From positions 21,482 to 85,481 of the forward strand of contig NZ_JACSUD010000012.1 of NCBI RefSeq assembly GCF_014385435.1: DNA of 64,000 bases, in the 5' to 3' direction. How positions within the stretch are numbered: the stretch's first letter is position 1; each line of letters begins with the position of its first letter. The translations under genes were made by a program, and so were the position numbers. The notes under the pieces were generated by a model that had not been told where the DNA came from, made no database searches, and saw only the letters and a program-made list of their open reading frames with translations. This document shows positions 44,890 through 55,100 of this stretch, one piece after another. Origin of the DNA: Alloprevotella sp. Lung230. GTDB taxonomy: Bacteria; Bacteroidota; Bacteroidia; Bacteroidales; Bacteroidaceae.

Positions 44890-45115
44890 CGGGAGAGGCC
44901 GCTGGAAAGAGAGTAGGCATCGGAAAGAGCGAAGACAAGCGGGCAGTGAACGGAGGCGAAAGTGGGTGAATGAGCAAAGGGCGGTTTGCAATGGTTTAAA
45001 GATACATTTTGCGAACTGCTGTTCACTATTTGAGGAGTGGCGATAGGTCGGAAGCGAGAATTTGATAAAAAACAGCGAAAAAGTAGGAGGAGGAAAAACT
45101 TTTTGTTAAGTCTGT

Positions 45116-45146
45116 TTTGCATATAAAAAAGAAAAGGTTATCTTTG
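45116..45146 (+). promoter_or_regulatory. Promoter of the pyruvate:ferredoxin oxidoreductase gene
   Basis: TTTG (45116-45119), 19-nt spacer, TATCTTTG (45139-45146). It leaves an unusually long leader of about 205 nt before the ATG at 45356. Confidence 0.7.
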
Positions 45147-45355
45147 CAGGTGCTAATGGCCCATCGCGCAGCACCGCGCCGTGTGAGCTGTGGGCTTCAT
45201 TTTTTCTTTCGCGAGATTTCCGACTGTGGGCTCTGCTTGTTGTGGTGTCTGCTCTCGCCAATCCACGACCTTGCTTCACAGTGTCGAGGATGTTTTTCCC
45301 AACACTATGGAGAACAGAACAATCAAACATAACAATCATAATCCAAGAAAGTATT

Positions 45356-48300
45356 ATGGCTAAAAAATTCATTACTTGTGATGGTAACCAGGCGGCTGCA
45401 CACATCGCTTACATGTTTAGCGAAGTGGCGGCTATCTACCCCATCACTCCTTCGTCGACCATGGCAGAATACGTGGACGACTGGGCGGCTCAAGGTCGCA
45501 AAAATATGTTTGGCGAAACCGTACTCGTGCAGGAAATGCAGAGTGAAGGTGGCGCTGCCGGTGCCGTGCATGGTTCGCTCCAGGCCGGTGCCCTCACTTC
45601 GACCTTTACGGCTTCTCAGGGTCTGCTCCTCATGATCCCCAATATGTATAAGATCGCAGGTGAATTCCTCCCCTGCGTGTTCCACGTTTCGGCACGTACC
45701 ATCGCCTCGCATGCTTTGAGCATCTTCGGCGACCACCAAGACGTGATGTCAGCCCGCCAAACGGGATTTGCCATGCTGTCGGAAGGCTCGGTGCAGGAAG
45801 TGATGGATTTGGCCGGTGTGGCTCACTTGGCTGCCATCAAGACGCGCGTGCCTTTTGTGAGCTTCTTCGATGGTTTCCGCACTTCACACGAAATCCAGAA
45901 GATCGAAAGCCTCGACATCGAAGACCTCAAGCCCCTCGTGGATCAGGAAGCGCTCAGCGAATTCCGCGCACGCGCCCTCAGCCCCGAGCATCCTGTGGCT
46001 CGTGGTATGGCCGAAAACCCCGAAACTTTCTTTGCCCACCGCGAAGCCTCCAACCCCTTCTACCAGTCGGTGCCTGAAGTGGTGGAAGAATACATGGCCG
46101 AAATCTCCAAGCTCACCGGTCGTCAATACGGCCTCTTCAACTACTACGGAGATCCCGAAGCCGACCGCGTCATCATCCTCATGGGTTCGGCTGCCGAAGC
46201 CACACGCGAAGCCATCGACTACCTCCGCGAAAAGGGCGAAAAGGTAGGTTTGGTGTGCGTACACCTCTACCGCCCCTTCTCGGTGAAGCACCTTTTGGCC
46301 GCTGTGCCCAAGACGGCAAAGCGCATCGCTGTGCTTGACCGCACGAAAGAACCCGGTGCCAACGGCGAACCCCTCTACCTTGACGTGAAGGAAGCCTTCT
46401 ACGGCACGGAGGACGCTCCTCTCATCGTGGGCGGTCGCTATGGTCTCGGCTCAAACGACACCACCCCCGCACAGATGATGGCGGTTTACGAAAACCTCCA
46501 ACTCCCCGAACCCAAGAACCACTTCACCGTGGGTATCGTCGACGACGTGACCTTCACCTCTCTGCCTCAGAAGGAAGAAGTGGCCCTCGGTGGCGACGGC
46601 ATGTTCCAAGCCAAGTTCTACGGTCTCGGTGCCGACGGTACGGTGGGTGCCAACAAGAACTCCATCAAAATCATCGGTGAAACAACCGACAAGTATTGCC
46701 AAGCTTACTTCTCGTACGACTCGAAGAAGTCGGGCGGTTTCACCTGCTCGCACCTCCGCTTCGGCGATCACCCCATCCGCTCTACCTACTTGGTGACCAC
46801 GCCCAACTTTGTGGCGTGCCACGTGCAGAGCTACATGCGCATGTACGACGTGCTGCGCGGCATTCAGCAGAATGGTACGTTCCTGCTCAACACCATCTGG
46901 GAGGGCGACGACCTCGTGCGCAACATGCCCAACAAAATCAAGCGCATCTTGGCGCAGAAGAACATCAAGTTCTACACCATCAACGCCACCAAGATTGCTC
47001 AAGAAATCGGGCTCGGCAACCGCACCAACACCATCCTCCAAAGTGCCTTCTTCCGCATCACGGGCGTTATCCCTGTAGAGAAGGCCGTGGAAGAGATGAA
47101 GCACTTCATCGTGAAGTCGTACAGCAAGAAGGGACAAGACATCGTCGACAAGAACTATGCTGCCGTGGATCGCGGTGGCGAATATCAGGAAGTGGCGGTC
47201 GATGCAGCTTGGGCCAACCTCACTGACGACGACCAAAAGCAGAGCGATGCGCCTGCTTTCATCACCGACATGGTGAAGGTGATCAATGCGCAGGTGGGCA
47301 ACGACCTCCCCGTGAGTGCCTACAAGGGTCTCGAAGATGGTACTTGGCCTCAGGGTACGGCAGCTTACGAAAAGCGCGGTGTTTCGGCCTTCGTACCCAC
47401 TTGGACGCCGGAGAATTGCATCCAGTGCAACAAGTGCGCCTACGTTTGTCCGCACGCTTGTATCCGTCCCTTCGTGCTTGATGAGGAAGAGAAGACAGGC
47501 TTCGATGCCAGTACGCTCGAAATGAAGGCTCCTGCCCAGTTCAAGGGTATGAATTTCCGTATTCAGGTGAGTGTACTTGACTGCACCGGTTGCAGCAACT
47601 GTGTGGATGTCTGCCCCGGCAATCCTCGCGCAGGCGGCAAGGCACTCGGCATGGTAGGGCTTGAACAAGAGTTGTCCGAGGTGGCCAACTGGGAATATCT
47701 CGTGAAGAACGTGAAGAGCAAGCAAAATCTTCTCGACACAACGAGCAACCCCAAGAACACGCAGTTTGCAACGCCTCTCTTTGAGTTCTCCGGTGCTTGT
47801 GCAGGTTGCGGCGAAACGCCTTACGTCAAACTCGTCAGCCAACTCTTCGGCGATCGCGAACTGGTGGCCAACGCTACGGGTTGCTCGTCGATCTACTCCG
47901 GTTCTATCCCCTCTACGCCTTACACCACCAATGCCGAAGGCCACGGTCCGGCTTGGGCGAACTCCCTCTTTGAGGACTTCTGCGAGTTTGGTTTGGGTAT
48001 GACACTCGCCAACAAGAAAATGCGCGACCGCATCCAGCGCCTCCTCGAACAGAGCATGGCGTCCGAGCATGTGAGCGAAGACTTCAAGGCGGCCGCACAA
48101 GAATGGGTGGAAGGTCGTGAGAATGCCACTGCCTCTAAGGCGGCTGCTCAGAAACTCAAGCCCCTCATCGAAGCCGGTAAGGCCGAAGGATGCCCCGTTT
48201 GCGCACAACTCAGCGAACTGGCTCACTTCCTCACCAAACGCAGCCAGTGGATCATCGGTGGTGACGGTGCCGCTTATGACATCGGTTATGGTGGTCTCGA

Positions 48301-48907
48301 CCACGTCATCGCATCGGGCGAAGATGTCAATATCCTCGTTCTCGACACCGAAGTGTACTCCAACACGGGTGGTCAGTCGTCCAAAGCGACGCCCGTCGGA
48401 GCCGTGGCCAAGTTTGCCGCATCCGGTAAGCGCATCCGCAAGAAGGATATGGGTATGATTGCTACTTCTTATGGTTACGTTTACGTGGCACAAATTGCCA
48501 TGGGCGCCGACCACAACCAGACGCTCAAAGCCATCCGTGAGGCCGAAGCCTATCCCGGTCCTTCGCTCATCATCGCCTACTCGCCCTGTATCGCTCACGG
48601 CTTGAAGGCCGGCATGGGCAAGTCGCAGCGTGAAGAAGAGCTGGCTGTGAAGTGCGGATACTGGCACCTCTGGCGCTACAATCCCGCCCTCGAAGCCGAA
48701 GGCAAGAATCCCTTCCTGCTCGACTCGAAAGCTCCAAAGTGGGAAGACTTCCAAGACTTCCTCACCGGCGAAGTGCGCTTCCAAGCCCTCAAAAAGCAGT
48801 TCCCCGAACAAGCCGGCGAACTCTTCCAGGCCTGCGAAGAAAATGCTAAACGTCGCTACCAAAGCTACGTGCGCATGAGCAAGGCCGATTGGTCGGTAGA
48901 AGAATAA
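45356..48907 (+). CDS. nifJ: Pyruvate:ferredoxin (flavodoxin) oxidoreductase
   Basis: A 1183-residue single-chain enzyme oxidising pyruvate to acetyl-CoA and CO2 with reduction of ferredoxin, central to anaerobic carbon metabolism. Domains in order: N-terminal pyrimidine-binding domain (DGNQAAAHIAYMFSEVAAIYPITPSS motif region at 9-34), domain II and the gamma-type region near 410-600. Two [4Fe-4S] motifs follow, CIQCNKCAYVCP near 687 and CTGCSNCVDVCP near 743. The proximal cluster Cys is in CAGCGETPYVKL near 814, and the TPP site GGDGAAYDIGYGG is near 968. The C-terminus is short, without the extended oxygen-protective domain of Desulfovibrio. ATG 45356 begins the conserved MAKKFITCDGN. Codon use is strongly biased and a terminator follows, so high expression is likely. 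Confidence 0.97.
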   Translation: MAKKFITCDGNQAAAHIAYMFSEVAAIYPITPSSTMAEYVDDWAAQGRKNMFGETVLVQEMQSEGGAAGAVHGSLQAGALTSTFTASQGLLLMIPNMYKIAGEFLPCVFHVSARTIASHALSIFGDHQDVMSARQTGFAMLSEGSVQEVMDLAGVAHLAAIKTRVPFVSFFDGFRTSHEIQKIESLDIEDLKPLVDQEALSEFRARALSPEHPVARGMAENPETFFAHREASNPFYQSVPEVVEEYMAEISKLTGRQYGLFNYYGDPEADRVIILMGSAAEATREAIDYLREKGEKVGLVCVHLYRPFSVKHLLAAVPKTAKRIAVLDRTKEPGANGEPLYLDVKEAFYGTEDAPLIVGGRYGLGSNDTTPAQMMAVYENLQLPEPKNHFTVGIVDDVTFTSLPQKEEVALGGDGMFQAKFYGLGADGTVGANKNSIKIIGETTDKYCQAYFSYDSKKSGGFTCSHLRFGDHPIRSTYLVTTPNFVACHVQSYMRMYDVLRGIQQNGTFLLNTIWEGDDLVRNMPNKIKRILAQKNIKFYTINATKIAQEIGLGNRTNTILQSAFFRITGVIPVEKAVEEMKHFIVKSYSKKGQDIVDKNYAAVDRGGEYQEVAVDAAWANLTDDDQKQSDAPAFITDMVKVINAQVGNDLPVSAYKGLEDGTWPQGTAAYEKRGVSAFVPTWTPENCIQCNKCAYVCPHACIRPFVLDEEEKTGFDASTLEMKAPAQFKGMNFRIQVSVLDCTGCSNCVDVCPGNPRAGGKALGMVGLEQELSEVANWEYLVKNVKSKQNLLDTTSNPKNTQFATPLFEFSGACAGCGETPYVKLVSQLFGDRELVANATGCSSIYSGSIPSTPYTTNAEGHGPAWANSLFEDFCEFGLGMTLANKKMRDRIQRLLEQSMASEHVSEDFKAAAQEWVEGRENATASKAAAQKLKPLIEAGKAEGCPVCAQLSELAHFLTKRSQWIIGGDGAAYDIGYGGLDHVIASGEDVNILVLDTEVYSNTGGQSSKATPVGAVAKFAASGKRIRKKDMGMIATSYGYVYVAQIAMGADHNQTLKAIREAEAYPGPSLIIAYSPCIAHGLKAGMGKSQREEELAVKCGYWHLWRYNPALEAEGKNPFLLDSKAPKWEDFQDFLTGEVRFQALKKQFPEQAGELFQACEENAKRRYQSYVRMSKADWSVEE

Positions 48908-48925
48908 TCTCGCTTTACTCCTCTC

Positions 48926-48965
48926 AAAGAGGCCGCATCCTCCACTCGATGGATGCGGCCTCTTT
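48926..48965 (+). terminator. Terminator of nifJ
   Basis: 15-bp perfect stem aaagaggccgcatcc / ggatgcggcctcttt with a 10-nt loop. Confidence 0.8.
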
Positions 48966-49018
48966 GCTTACAAGCAAACAAATTGCTGGAAATAATTGGT
49001 CGAAAGGGATAAAAGTGT

Positions 49019-49026
49019 TACTTTTG
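49019..49026 (+). promoter_or_regulatory. -7 box of asnA
   Basis: TACTTTTG 85 nt upstream of the start at 49111. Confidence 0.55.
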
Positions 49027-49110
49027 TCACAAGAATAAGAACGATTTGCAAGCAAAAGGATGAAAATGCAAGACAAGTGCTTGTAAGTTGAACGTTAATA
49101 CCCTAATCCC

Positions 49111-50148
49111 ATGAGCTACCTAATAGAACCTCCTCACTACAAGCCCCTCCTCAACGCTGCCGAAACGGAACAAGGCATTAAGGTCATCAAAGAGTTTTTT
49201 GCCGACAACCTTTCCACCGGCCTGCGTCTGCGCCGCGTCACTGCACCCCTCTTCGTGCGCCGTGGTTTGGGACTCAACGACGACCTGAGCGGCACAGAGC
49301 GTGCCGTCACCTTCCCCATCAAGGACTTAGGAGATGCCCGAGCAGAGGTGGTGCATTCGCTCGCGAAATGGAAGCGCCTCACTTTGGCCGAATATGCGGT
49401 GGCGGAAGGCTACGGCATTTACACCGACATGAACGCCATTCGTGCCGATGAGGAGTTGGGTAATCTCCACTCGCTCTACGTCGATCAGTGGGACTGGGAA
49501 CGTGTGATAGCTCCCGCCGACCGCACCATCGATTTCCTCAAAAAAGTGGTACGCTGCATCTACGAAGCCATGCTCCGCACGGAATATCTTGTCTGCGAAC
49601 GTTTCCCACAGTTGCACCCACAACTGCCGGAACGCCTCACCTTCCTCCATGCCGAGGAACTGCGCCAGCGCTATCCCTCCCTCTCGTCGAAAGAGCGTGA
49701 GAATGCGATTGCCGAAGAACTCGGGGCGGTCTTCATCATCGGTATCGGTGGACCGCTGGGGGATGGAAAGCCGCACGACCTGCGTGCGCCCGACTACGAC
49801 GACTACTCTTCGCCCTCTTCACTGCCTTGGCCGGGTCTTAATGGCGATTTGCTGGTTTGGAACGCTGTGCTGGGACGGGCGTTTGAACTCTCCTCTATGG
49901 GCATCCGCGTCGACCGTGAAGCGCTGTTGCGCCAACTCAGAGAGAGCGGCAAGGACGACCGACAGCAACTCTATTTCCACCAGCGTCTGCTCAATGGGAC
50001 GCTGCCCCTCAGTGTGGGTGGGGGCATCGGCCAAAGTCGCCTCTGCATGTACTACCTGCAAAAGGCACATATTGGCGAAATTCAGGCTTCTATCTGGCCG
50101 GACGAAATGCGCTCCCGCTGTCGTGAATTAGGTATTCCGCTCATCTAA
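49111..50148 (+). CDS. asnA: Aspartate-ammonia ligase (asparagine synthetase A)
   Basis: ATP-dependent amidation of aspartate with ammonia. The 345 residues have a class II aminoacyl-tRNA-synthetase-like fold: RVTAPLFVRRGLGLNDDLSG near 42-61, YTDMNAIRADEE, SLYVDQWDWERVI near 120-133 and GGGIGQSRLCMYYLQKAHIGE near the C-terminus. A TonB receptor gene begins 21 nt downstream, so the two may be co-transcribed. Confidence 0.96.
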   Translation: MSYLIEPPHYKPLLNAAETEQGIKVIKEFFADNLSTGLRLRRVTAPLFVRRGLGLNDDLSGTERAVTFPIKDLGDARAEVVHSLAKWKRLTLAEYAVAEGYGIYTDMNAIRADEELGNLHSLYVDQWDWERVIAPADRTIDFLKKVVRCIYEAMLRTEYLVCERFPQLHPQLPERLTFLHAEELRQRYPSLSSKERENAIAEELGAVFIIGIGGPLGDGKPHDLRAPDYDDYSSPSSLPWPGLNGDLLVWNAVLGRAFELSSMGIRVDREALLRQLRESGKDDRQQLYFHQRLLNGTLPLSVGGGIGQSRLCMYYLQKAHIGEIQASIWPDEMRSRCRELGIPLI

Positions 50149-50169
50149 AAAGATAAGTAGATTTTCAAA

Positions 50170-52554
50170 ATGCAACTTTTACGTTCTCTGTTTTTATTCG
50201 CCCTGTTGCTGGTGGGGCTTCCCTTGACGGCACAACAGGGGGCGGTCGAAGGAAGGGTGATGAATGTGCGCAACCATGCACCTCTGGTGGGGGTGCTCGT
50301 ACAACTGGAAGGCCGTCCTGGGGCGGTGCTGACGGACTCTGCCGGTCACTATGCACTCCGGCAGGTGGCCCCCGGTTTCTACCACCTCACACTGAGTTTG
50401 TTGGGCTTTGAGAAAAAGCACACGTTGGAACTTCAAGTGCTCGGTCATGAAACCACCTTCTTCGACGTCGAGATGGAGGAAAGCGATGTGTTGCTCACGG
50501 AGGCGGTAGTGAAACCCAACGTGCAGGAAACTCGCGCCGAAAGCCCTCTCTCGGTGCGCACGCTCGAAGTGCAGCAGATTGAGAAGAGTGCGGGCGTGAA
50601 CCGCGACGTTTCAAAACTCGTGCAGACTTTGCCCGGTGTCGCTTCTACGGCCGCCAATCGCAACGACCTCTTGGTGAGAGGAGGTGGTCCGGCAGAAAAT
50701 GTCTTCTATTTAGACGGCATCGAACTGCCCGTCATCAACCATTTCTCAACACAAGGTTCGGCCGGTGGTGCTGTGGGGATTCTCAATCCCGACTTGGTGA
50801 GTGCCGTCGATTTCTATTCGGGCGCTTTTCCCGCCAATCGTCCCAATGCACTGAGTTCAGTGCTGGATATTCGCCTGAAGGAGGGAAGCCGTGACCGTGT
50901 GCATACGAAAATCTCCTTGGGGGCTTCCGATGCTTCTTTGACACTCAACGGCCCTCTCAATTCGCGTTCCACCTTTATTGCTTCGGTGCGTCAATCCTAC
51001 TTGCAAATGCTCTTCAAGTGGCTGGATCTCCCCTTCCTGCCTACTTACAACGATTTCCAATTTAAATACGACTATCGTATCAGCGACCGACGCAATCTTT
51101 CTATCATTGCTTTGGCTTCGCTGGACAAGATGCGGTTGAACACAGATTTGGATGCCGATGCCAACGAAGGACGCCGCTTTTTGCTGAACTTTCTGCCCAC
51201 TTACGACCAATGGCACTACACGATAGGTGCGGTCTATAAGGTGTTGGGGGCTAAGCACACCGATCGCTGGGTGTTGAGCCGAAACATGTTGGACAATGGG
51301 AGTAATAAATACATCGGCAACCAACCCACCCAACCCAAGCTCTTTGATTACCAATCGCAGGAGTCGGAAAACAAACTGCGTTTTGAGCGCATTTTTTGGG
51401 GCTTGCCTTTCAAACTCAATCTGGGGGCGGGTATTCAACACGCTCACTACTCCAACCGCACGGAGCGTCGCCGTATCGTGGCGGGTGTGCCCACCACCGA
51501 CAATTACGACAGCAGCATCGACCTCCTTGCCTATTCTGCTTTTGCGCAGGCTTCTAAGGAGTGGTGGGACAGTCGGCTGAAATTTTCGCTCGGTTTGAGT
51601 GTTTTGGGAAACACTTACAACGCCGCTATGCGCAACCCCTTGTCTCAAATTTCGCCCCGTGCATCGCTGACTTATGCGCTGGATGATAAAACGGATGTGA
51701 GCGCCAACGTGGGGCGCTATGCCAAACTGCCTTCCTACACCTCGTTAGGTTATAAAAACGCCGCAGGAAGTTATGCCAATCGAAATACGCTGAAGTATAT
51801 TATGGCCAATCACTGGGTGGTAGGGGTAAGCCATCGTCCCACCGATGGGCTGTCGCTGGTGGTCGAAGCCTTTTACAAAAACTACGAAAACTATCCCATC
51901 TCCCTTTCGGAAGGGGTGAGTTTGGCCAGTAAGGGAGCCGAATTTACGGCACTGGGCGATGAGGCGGTTGCTTCCTCTGGCTTGGGTAGGGCTTATGGTG
52001 CAGAAGCCGTGGTACGCCTCAATCTGCCACAAGGCCTCACCTGCTCAGCCACTTATACCCTCTTCCGCAGTGAGTTTACCAATCTGGCAGGGCAGTATCA
52101 GCCCTCTTCGTGGGACACGGGGCATATCCTCAATGTTTTGGCAAGTTGGAAACTGCCTCGCTATTGGACGGTGTCTGCGCGTTGGCGCTGGCTGGGTGGC
52201 GCACCTTACAGTCCAATCGACTATGCGCTTTCGTCTCAAAAAGAGGCTTGGAACATTCGCAATAAGGCTTATTTGGACTATTCGCGTTTCAACTCCCTTC
52301 GTTTGGCGTCGGCTCATCAGCTTGATGTACGTGTCGATAAAGAATTTTATTTCCGCAAATGGGTGTTGAACCTTTATTTTGATGTGCAAAACGCCTACAA
52401 GGCGAACAATCCGGTCGAGCCTCTCTACTCCAACCTTGATACACAAGGCCGACCCATGACCGACCCTTCCAATCCCAACCGCTATGTGTTGCGCCAAATC
52501 CCCGGCATCGGGGGAACGCTTTTACCCACGGTGGGCATGATGATAAAATTCTAA
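50170..52554 (+). CDS. TonB-dependent receptor with carboxypeptidase-like regulatory domain
   Basis: The 794 residues have a signal peptide at 1-21 (MQLLRSLFLFALLLVGLPLT AQ). Residues about 25-105 are a carboxypeptidase-regulatory-like beta domain (GRVMNVRNHAPLVGVLVQLEG, DSAGHYALRQVAPGFYHL). The plug is at about 125-235 (VQTLPGVASTAANRNDLLVRGG, ENVFYLDGIELPVINHF), followed by a 22-strand-like barrel. It ends in VGMMIKF. Size is below SusC proteins and no SusD gene is adjacent, so substrate is unknown. Outer-membrane location. Confidence 0.88.
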   Translation: MQLLRSLFLFALLLVGLPLTAQQGAVEGRVMNVRNHAPLVGVLVQLEGRPGAVLTDSAGHYALRQVAPGFYHLTLSLLGFEKKHTLELQVLGHETTFFDVEMEESDVLLTEAVVKPNVQETRAESPLSVRTLEVQQIEKSAGVNRDVSKLVQTLPGVASTAANRNDLLVRGGGPAENVFYLDGIELPVINHFSTQGSAGGAVGILNPDLVSAVDFYSGAFPANRPNALSSVLDIRLKEGSRDRVHTKISLGASDASLTLNGPLNSRSTFIASVRQSYLQMLFKWLDLPFLPTYNDFQFKYDYRISDRRNLSIIALASLDKMRLNTDLDADANEGRRFLLNFLPTYDQWHYTIGAVYKVLGAKHTDRWVLSRNMLDNGSNKYIGNQPTQPKLFDYQSQESENKLRFERIFWGLPFKLNLGAGIQHAHYSNRTERRRIVAGVPTTDNYDSSIDLLAYSAFAQASKEWWDSRLKFSLGLSVLGNTYNAAMRNPLSQISPRASLTYALDDKTDVSANVGRYAKLPSYTSLGYKNAAGSYANRNTLKYIMANHWVVGVSHRPTDGLSLVVEAFYKNYENYPISLSEGVSLASKGAEFTALGDEAVASSGLGRAYGAEAVVRLNLPQGLTCSATYTLFRSEFTNLAGQYQPSSWDTGHILNVLASWKLPRYWTVSARWRWLGGAPYSPIDYALSSQKEAWNIRNKAYLDYSRFNSLRLASAHQLDVRVDKEFYFRKWVLNLYFDVQNAYKANNPVEPLYSNLDTQGRPMTDPSNPNRYVLRQIPGIGGTLLPTVGMMIKF

Positions 52555-52634
52555 ACTTGACTTCCTTCCGTTTCCCCTTTTCGTGGGGATGCAGAAGGCG
52601 GGATTGAGGAATGCCACTGCTTTCCTACTCAACA

Positions 52635-52683
52635 GACAAAAACAACCGCTATCATTGAGTTTGTTCTCTTTGATAGCGGTTGT
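52635..52683 (-). terminator. Terminator of the glutamine synthetase gene
   Basis: 13-bp perfect stem acaaccgctatca (52642-52654) / tgatagcggttgt (52671-52683), followed on the minus strand by TTTTTGTC. Lies between converging genes. Its sequence resembles, but is not identical to, the ctccgctatct hairpin at 8238. Confidence 0.65.
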
Positions 52684-52773
52684 GCTGTATAGAAGATGGT
52701 TGTGCGTTGGGGAGAATGGTTTTGACGCCCTCTTCAATGCGGAAATCCTCTTTGCAGTCGGGAAAAGTGCAGA

Positions 52774-54963
52774 TTATCGAATGAAGAGGAGTTCGCGATA
52801 TTTGGGGAGCGTCCACATTTCGTCCTCCACGATGAGTTCGAGTTTGTCGATGTGTTTGCGAATGGAGGTGAGGAAGGGAGCCACGCGGTCGTGGTAAGCA
52901 ATGGCCAGTTCGCGGATGTCTTCCATTTTATTGACGGTTTTTCGAGTTTCGACCATATCTTCCACCGCATTGACGATGAAGTCGGTGTGCTTGTTGATTT
53001 TCTCAATGAGCGTGATATTGTAGGCCGAAAGGCGTGCGGCTTGTTCGGCAGGGAAGGCGGCTTGGATTTTGCTCACGTTGTCGAGCAGGACGGTCTGGTA
53101 GCGTGTGGCGACGGGAATGATGTGGTTCATGCAGAGGTCGCCCAGCACACGACTTTCGATTTGCACCTTTTTGAAATAAGTTTCCCACTTGATTTCGTTG
53201 CGCGCACGAAGTTCATCGCTGCGCATGACGTTCATCTGCTCAAACATCCGAATGCTTTCGGGGTCGAGATAGCGGTCGAAGATAATGGGGCAACTGGTTT
53301 CGCAGTCGAGGCCGCGGCGCTCGGCTTCGGCGCGCCATTCTGCGCTGTAGCCGTTGCCGTCGAAGTGGACGGGGCGGCTGGTGCGGATGTCGTCGCGAAG
53401 GATTTCGAGCAACGCACTCATCTTGTCGCGACCGCTCCGGATGAGGGCATCGACACGGCGCTTGAAGTCGGTGAGGGCTTCGGCCACGGCGGTGTTGAGC
53501 ACAATCATCGCGCTGGCACAGTTGGCAGAAGAGCCGATGGCACGGAACTCAAAGCGATTGCCGGTGAAAGCGAAGGGTGAGGTGCGGTTGCGGTCGGTGT
53601 TGTCGACCATAATTTCCGGAATTTCGGGAATGTCGAGGCGCATCCCTTGTTTGCCGGCGAGATAGAAGCGCTCATCGGCGGTGGAATGTTCGACTTTGTC
53701 GAGAAATTCGCTCAGTTGTTTGCCCAAGAAGGAAGAAATGATGGCGGGCGGGGCTTCGTTGCCGCCGAGGCGGTGCTCGTTGGTGGCGCTCACGATGGAG
53801 GCTTTGAAGAGTCCGTTGTGGCGATAGACCGCCATAAGGGTTTCGACCACGAAGGTGAGGAAGCGGAGGTTTTCCTCAGGAGTCTTACCGGGGGCGTGGA
53901 GAATGATGCCCGTGTCGGTGGTGAGCGACCAGTTGTTGTGCTTACCGCTGCCGTTGATGCCGGCAAAGGGCTTTTCGTGGAGGAGGCAGCGGAAACCGTG
54001 TTTGCGCGCCACGTTGCGCATGAGCGAAACCAAGAGCATATTGTGGTCGACAGCGAGGTTGCACTCCTCATAAATCGGAGCAAGTTCGAACTGGTTGGGT
54101 GCGACCTCGTTGTGGCGGGTTTTGCAAGGGATGCCCAGTTCGAGGGCTTGGATTTCGAGGTCCTTCATAAACTCCGCCACGCGTTCGGGAATGGCGCCGA
54201 AATAGTGGTCGTCCATCTGCTGATTTTTGGCACTGTCGTGGCCCATCAGGGTGCGGCCGGTGAGGAGTAGGTCGGGGCGTGCGGCATAGAGTCCTTCGTC
54301 GACGAGGAAGTATTCTTGTTCCCAACCGAGGTTGGTTTGTACCTTCCGCACATCGTCGTAGAAGTATTGGCACACCTCAAGAGCGGCTTTATTGACGGCA
54401 GCGAGCGATTTTTTGAGCGGGGCTTTATAGTCGAGCGCTTCACCGGTGTAGGAGATGAAAACGGTGGGAATCATCAGGGTGTCGCCGATGAGAAAGACGG
54501 GGCTTGCCGGATCCCAGGCAGAGTAGCCGCGCGCCTCGAAAGTGGAGCGGATGCCGCCGTTGGGGAAGGAGGACGCATCGGGTTCTTGCTGTACGAGGAG
54601 TTTGCCCGAAAGTTCTTCGATCATACCGCCTTTGCCGTCGTGCTCCACGAAAGCATCGTGCTTCTCGGCAGTACCTTCGGTGAGCGGCTGAAACCAGTGT
54701 GTACAATGAGTGGCACCCATCTCAATGGCCCACTGCTTCATACCTTGGGCGATGAGGTCGGCAGTCGGGAGATCAAGCGGAGTGCCACTATCGAGGGTTG
54801 CGCAATAGCGCTGATAGGCTTCGAGAGGGAGATACTTGCGCATCTTCTCGTGGTTGAACACGTACTTGGCATAGTAGCGGGAGGGGCGTTCGTTGGGCGT
54901 TGCGGCTGGGATGGGGCGCTTTTTGAAAGCCTCTTCCACGACTTTAAATCTCAGTCTGCTCAT
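52774..54963 (-). CDS. glnN: Type III glutamine synthetase
   Basis: A 729-residue GSIII enzyme, the form first described in Bacteroides fragilis, assimilating ammonia into glutamine. Recognised by length and by the GSIII-type stretches RYYAKYVFNHEKMRKYL, GWEQEYFLVDEG (metal-binding Glu), KTRHNEVAPNQFELAP near 280 and LHEKPFAGINGSGKHNNWSL near 325. The last three parallel the ammonium and ATP site regions of all glutamine synthetases. Monocistronic: its own promoter is 41 nt upstream and a terminator follows. The start at 54963 is the conserved MSRLRFKVV. Confidence 0.95.
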   Translation of the reverse strand: MSRLRFKVVEEAFKKRPIPAATPNERPSRYYAKYVFNHEKMRKYLPLEAYQRYCATLDSGTPLDLPTADLIAQGMKQWAIEMGATHCTHWFQPLTEGTAEKHDAFVEHDGKGGMIEELSGKLLVQQEPDASSFPNGGIRSTFEARGYSAWDPASPVFLIGDTLMIPTVFISYTGEALDYKAPLKKSLAAVNKAALEVCQYFYDDVRKVQTNLGWEQEYFLVDEGLYAARPDLLLTGRTLMGHDSAKNQQMDDHYFGAIPERVAEFMKDLEIQALELGIPCKTRHNEVAPNQFELAPIYEECNLAVDHNMLLVSLMRNVARKHGFRCLLHEKPFAGINGSGKHNNWSLTTDTGIILHAPGKTPEENLRFLTFVVETLMAVYRHNGLFKASIVSATNEHRLGGNEAPPAIISSFLGKQLSEFLDKVEHSTADERFYLAGKQGMRLDIPEIPEIMVDNTDRNRTSPFAFTGNRFEFRAIGSSANCASAMIVLNTAVAEALTDFKRRVDALIRSGRDKMSALLEILRDDIRTSRPVHFDGNGYSAEWRAEAERRGLDCETSCPIIFDRYLDPESIRMFEQMNVMRSDELRARNEIKWETYFKKVQIESRVLGDLCMNHIIPVATRYQTVLLDNVSKIQAAFPAEQAARLSAYNITLIEKINKHTDFIVNAVEDMVETRKTVNKMEDIRELAIAYHDRVAPFLTSIRKHIDKLELIVEDEMWTLPKYRELLFIR

Positions 54964-55003
54964 AAGAAAAAGGGTATTGAAAGTGGGTTTTGAAATCTGC
55001 GCG

Positions 55004-55011
55004 CAAAGTTA
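55004..55011 (-). promoter_or_regulatory. -7 box of glnN
   Basis: Minus strand TAACTTTG, 41 nt upstream of the start. Confidence 0.55.
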
Positions 55012-55100
55012 CGAAGAAAAAGAAAAATAGGCCGTCCGAAAGGCTGAAAAAATAGATGCCGTTTTGAGGCGTGGCGATGTTATGCAACGATGGAGCGGCT

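Noticed and set aside
46451..48862. 803-residue open frame opposite the pyruvate:ferredoxin oxidoreductase
   Set aside because: Antisense shadow of a highly codon-biased gene; no promoter or recognisable domain.
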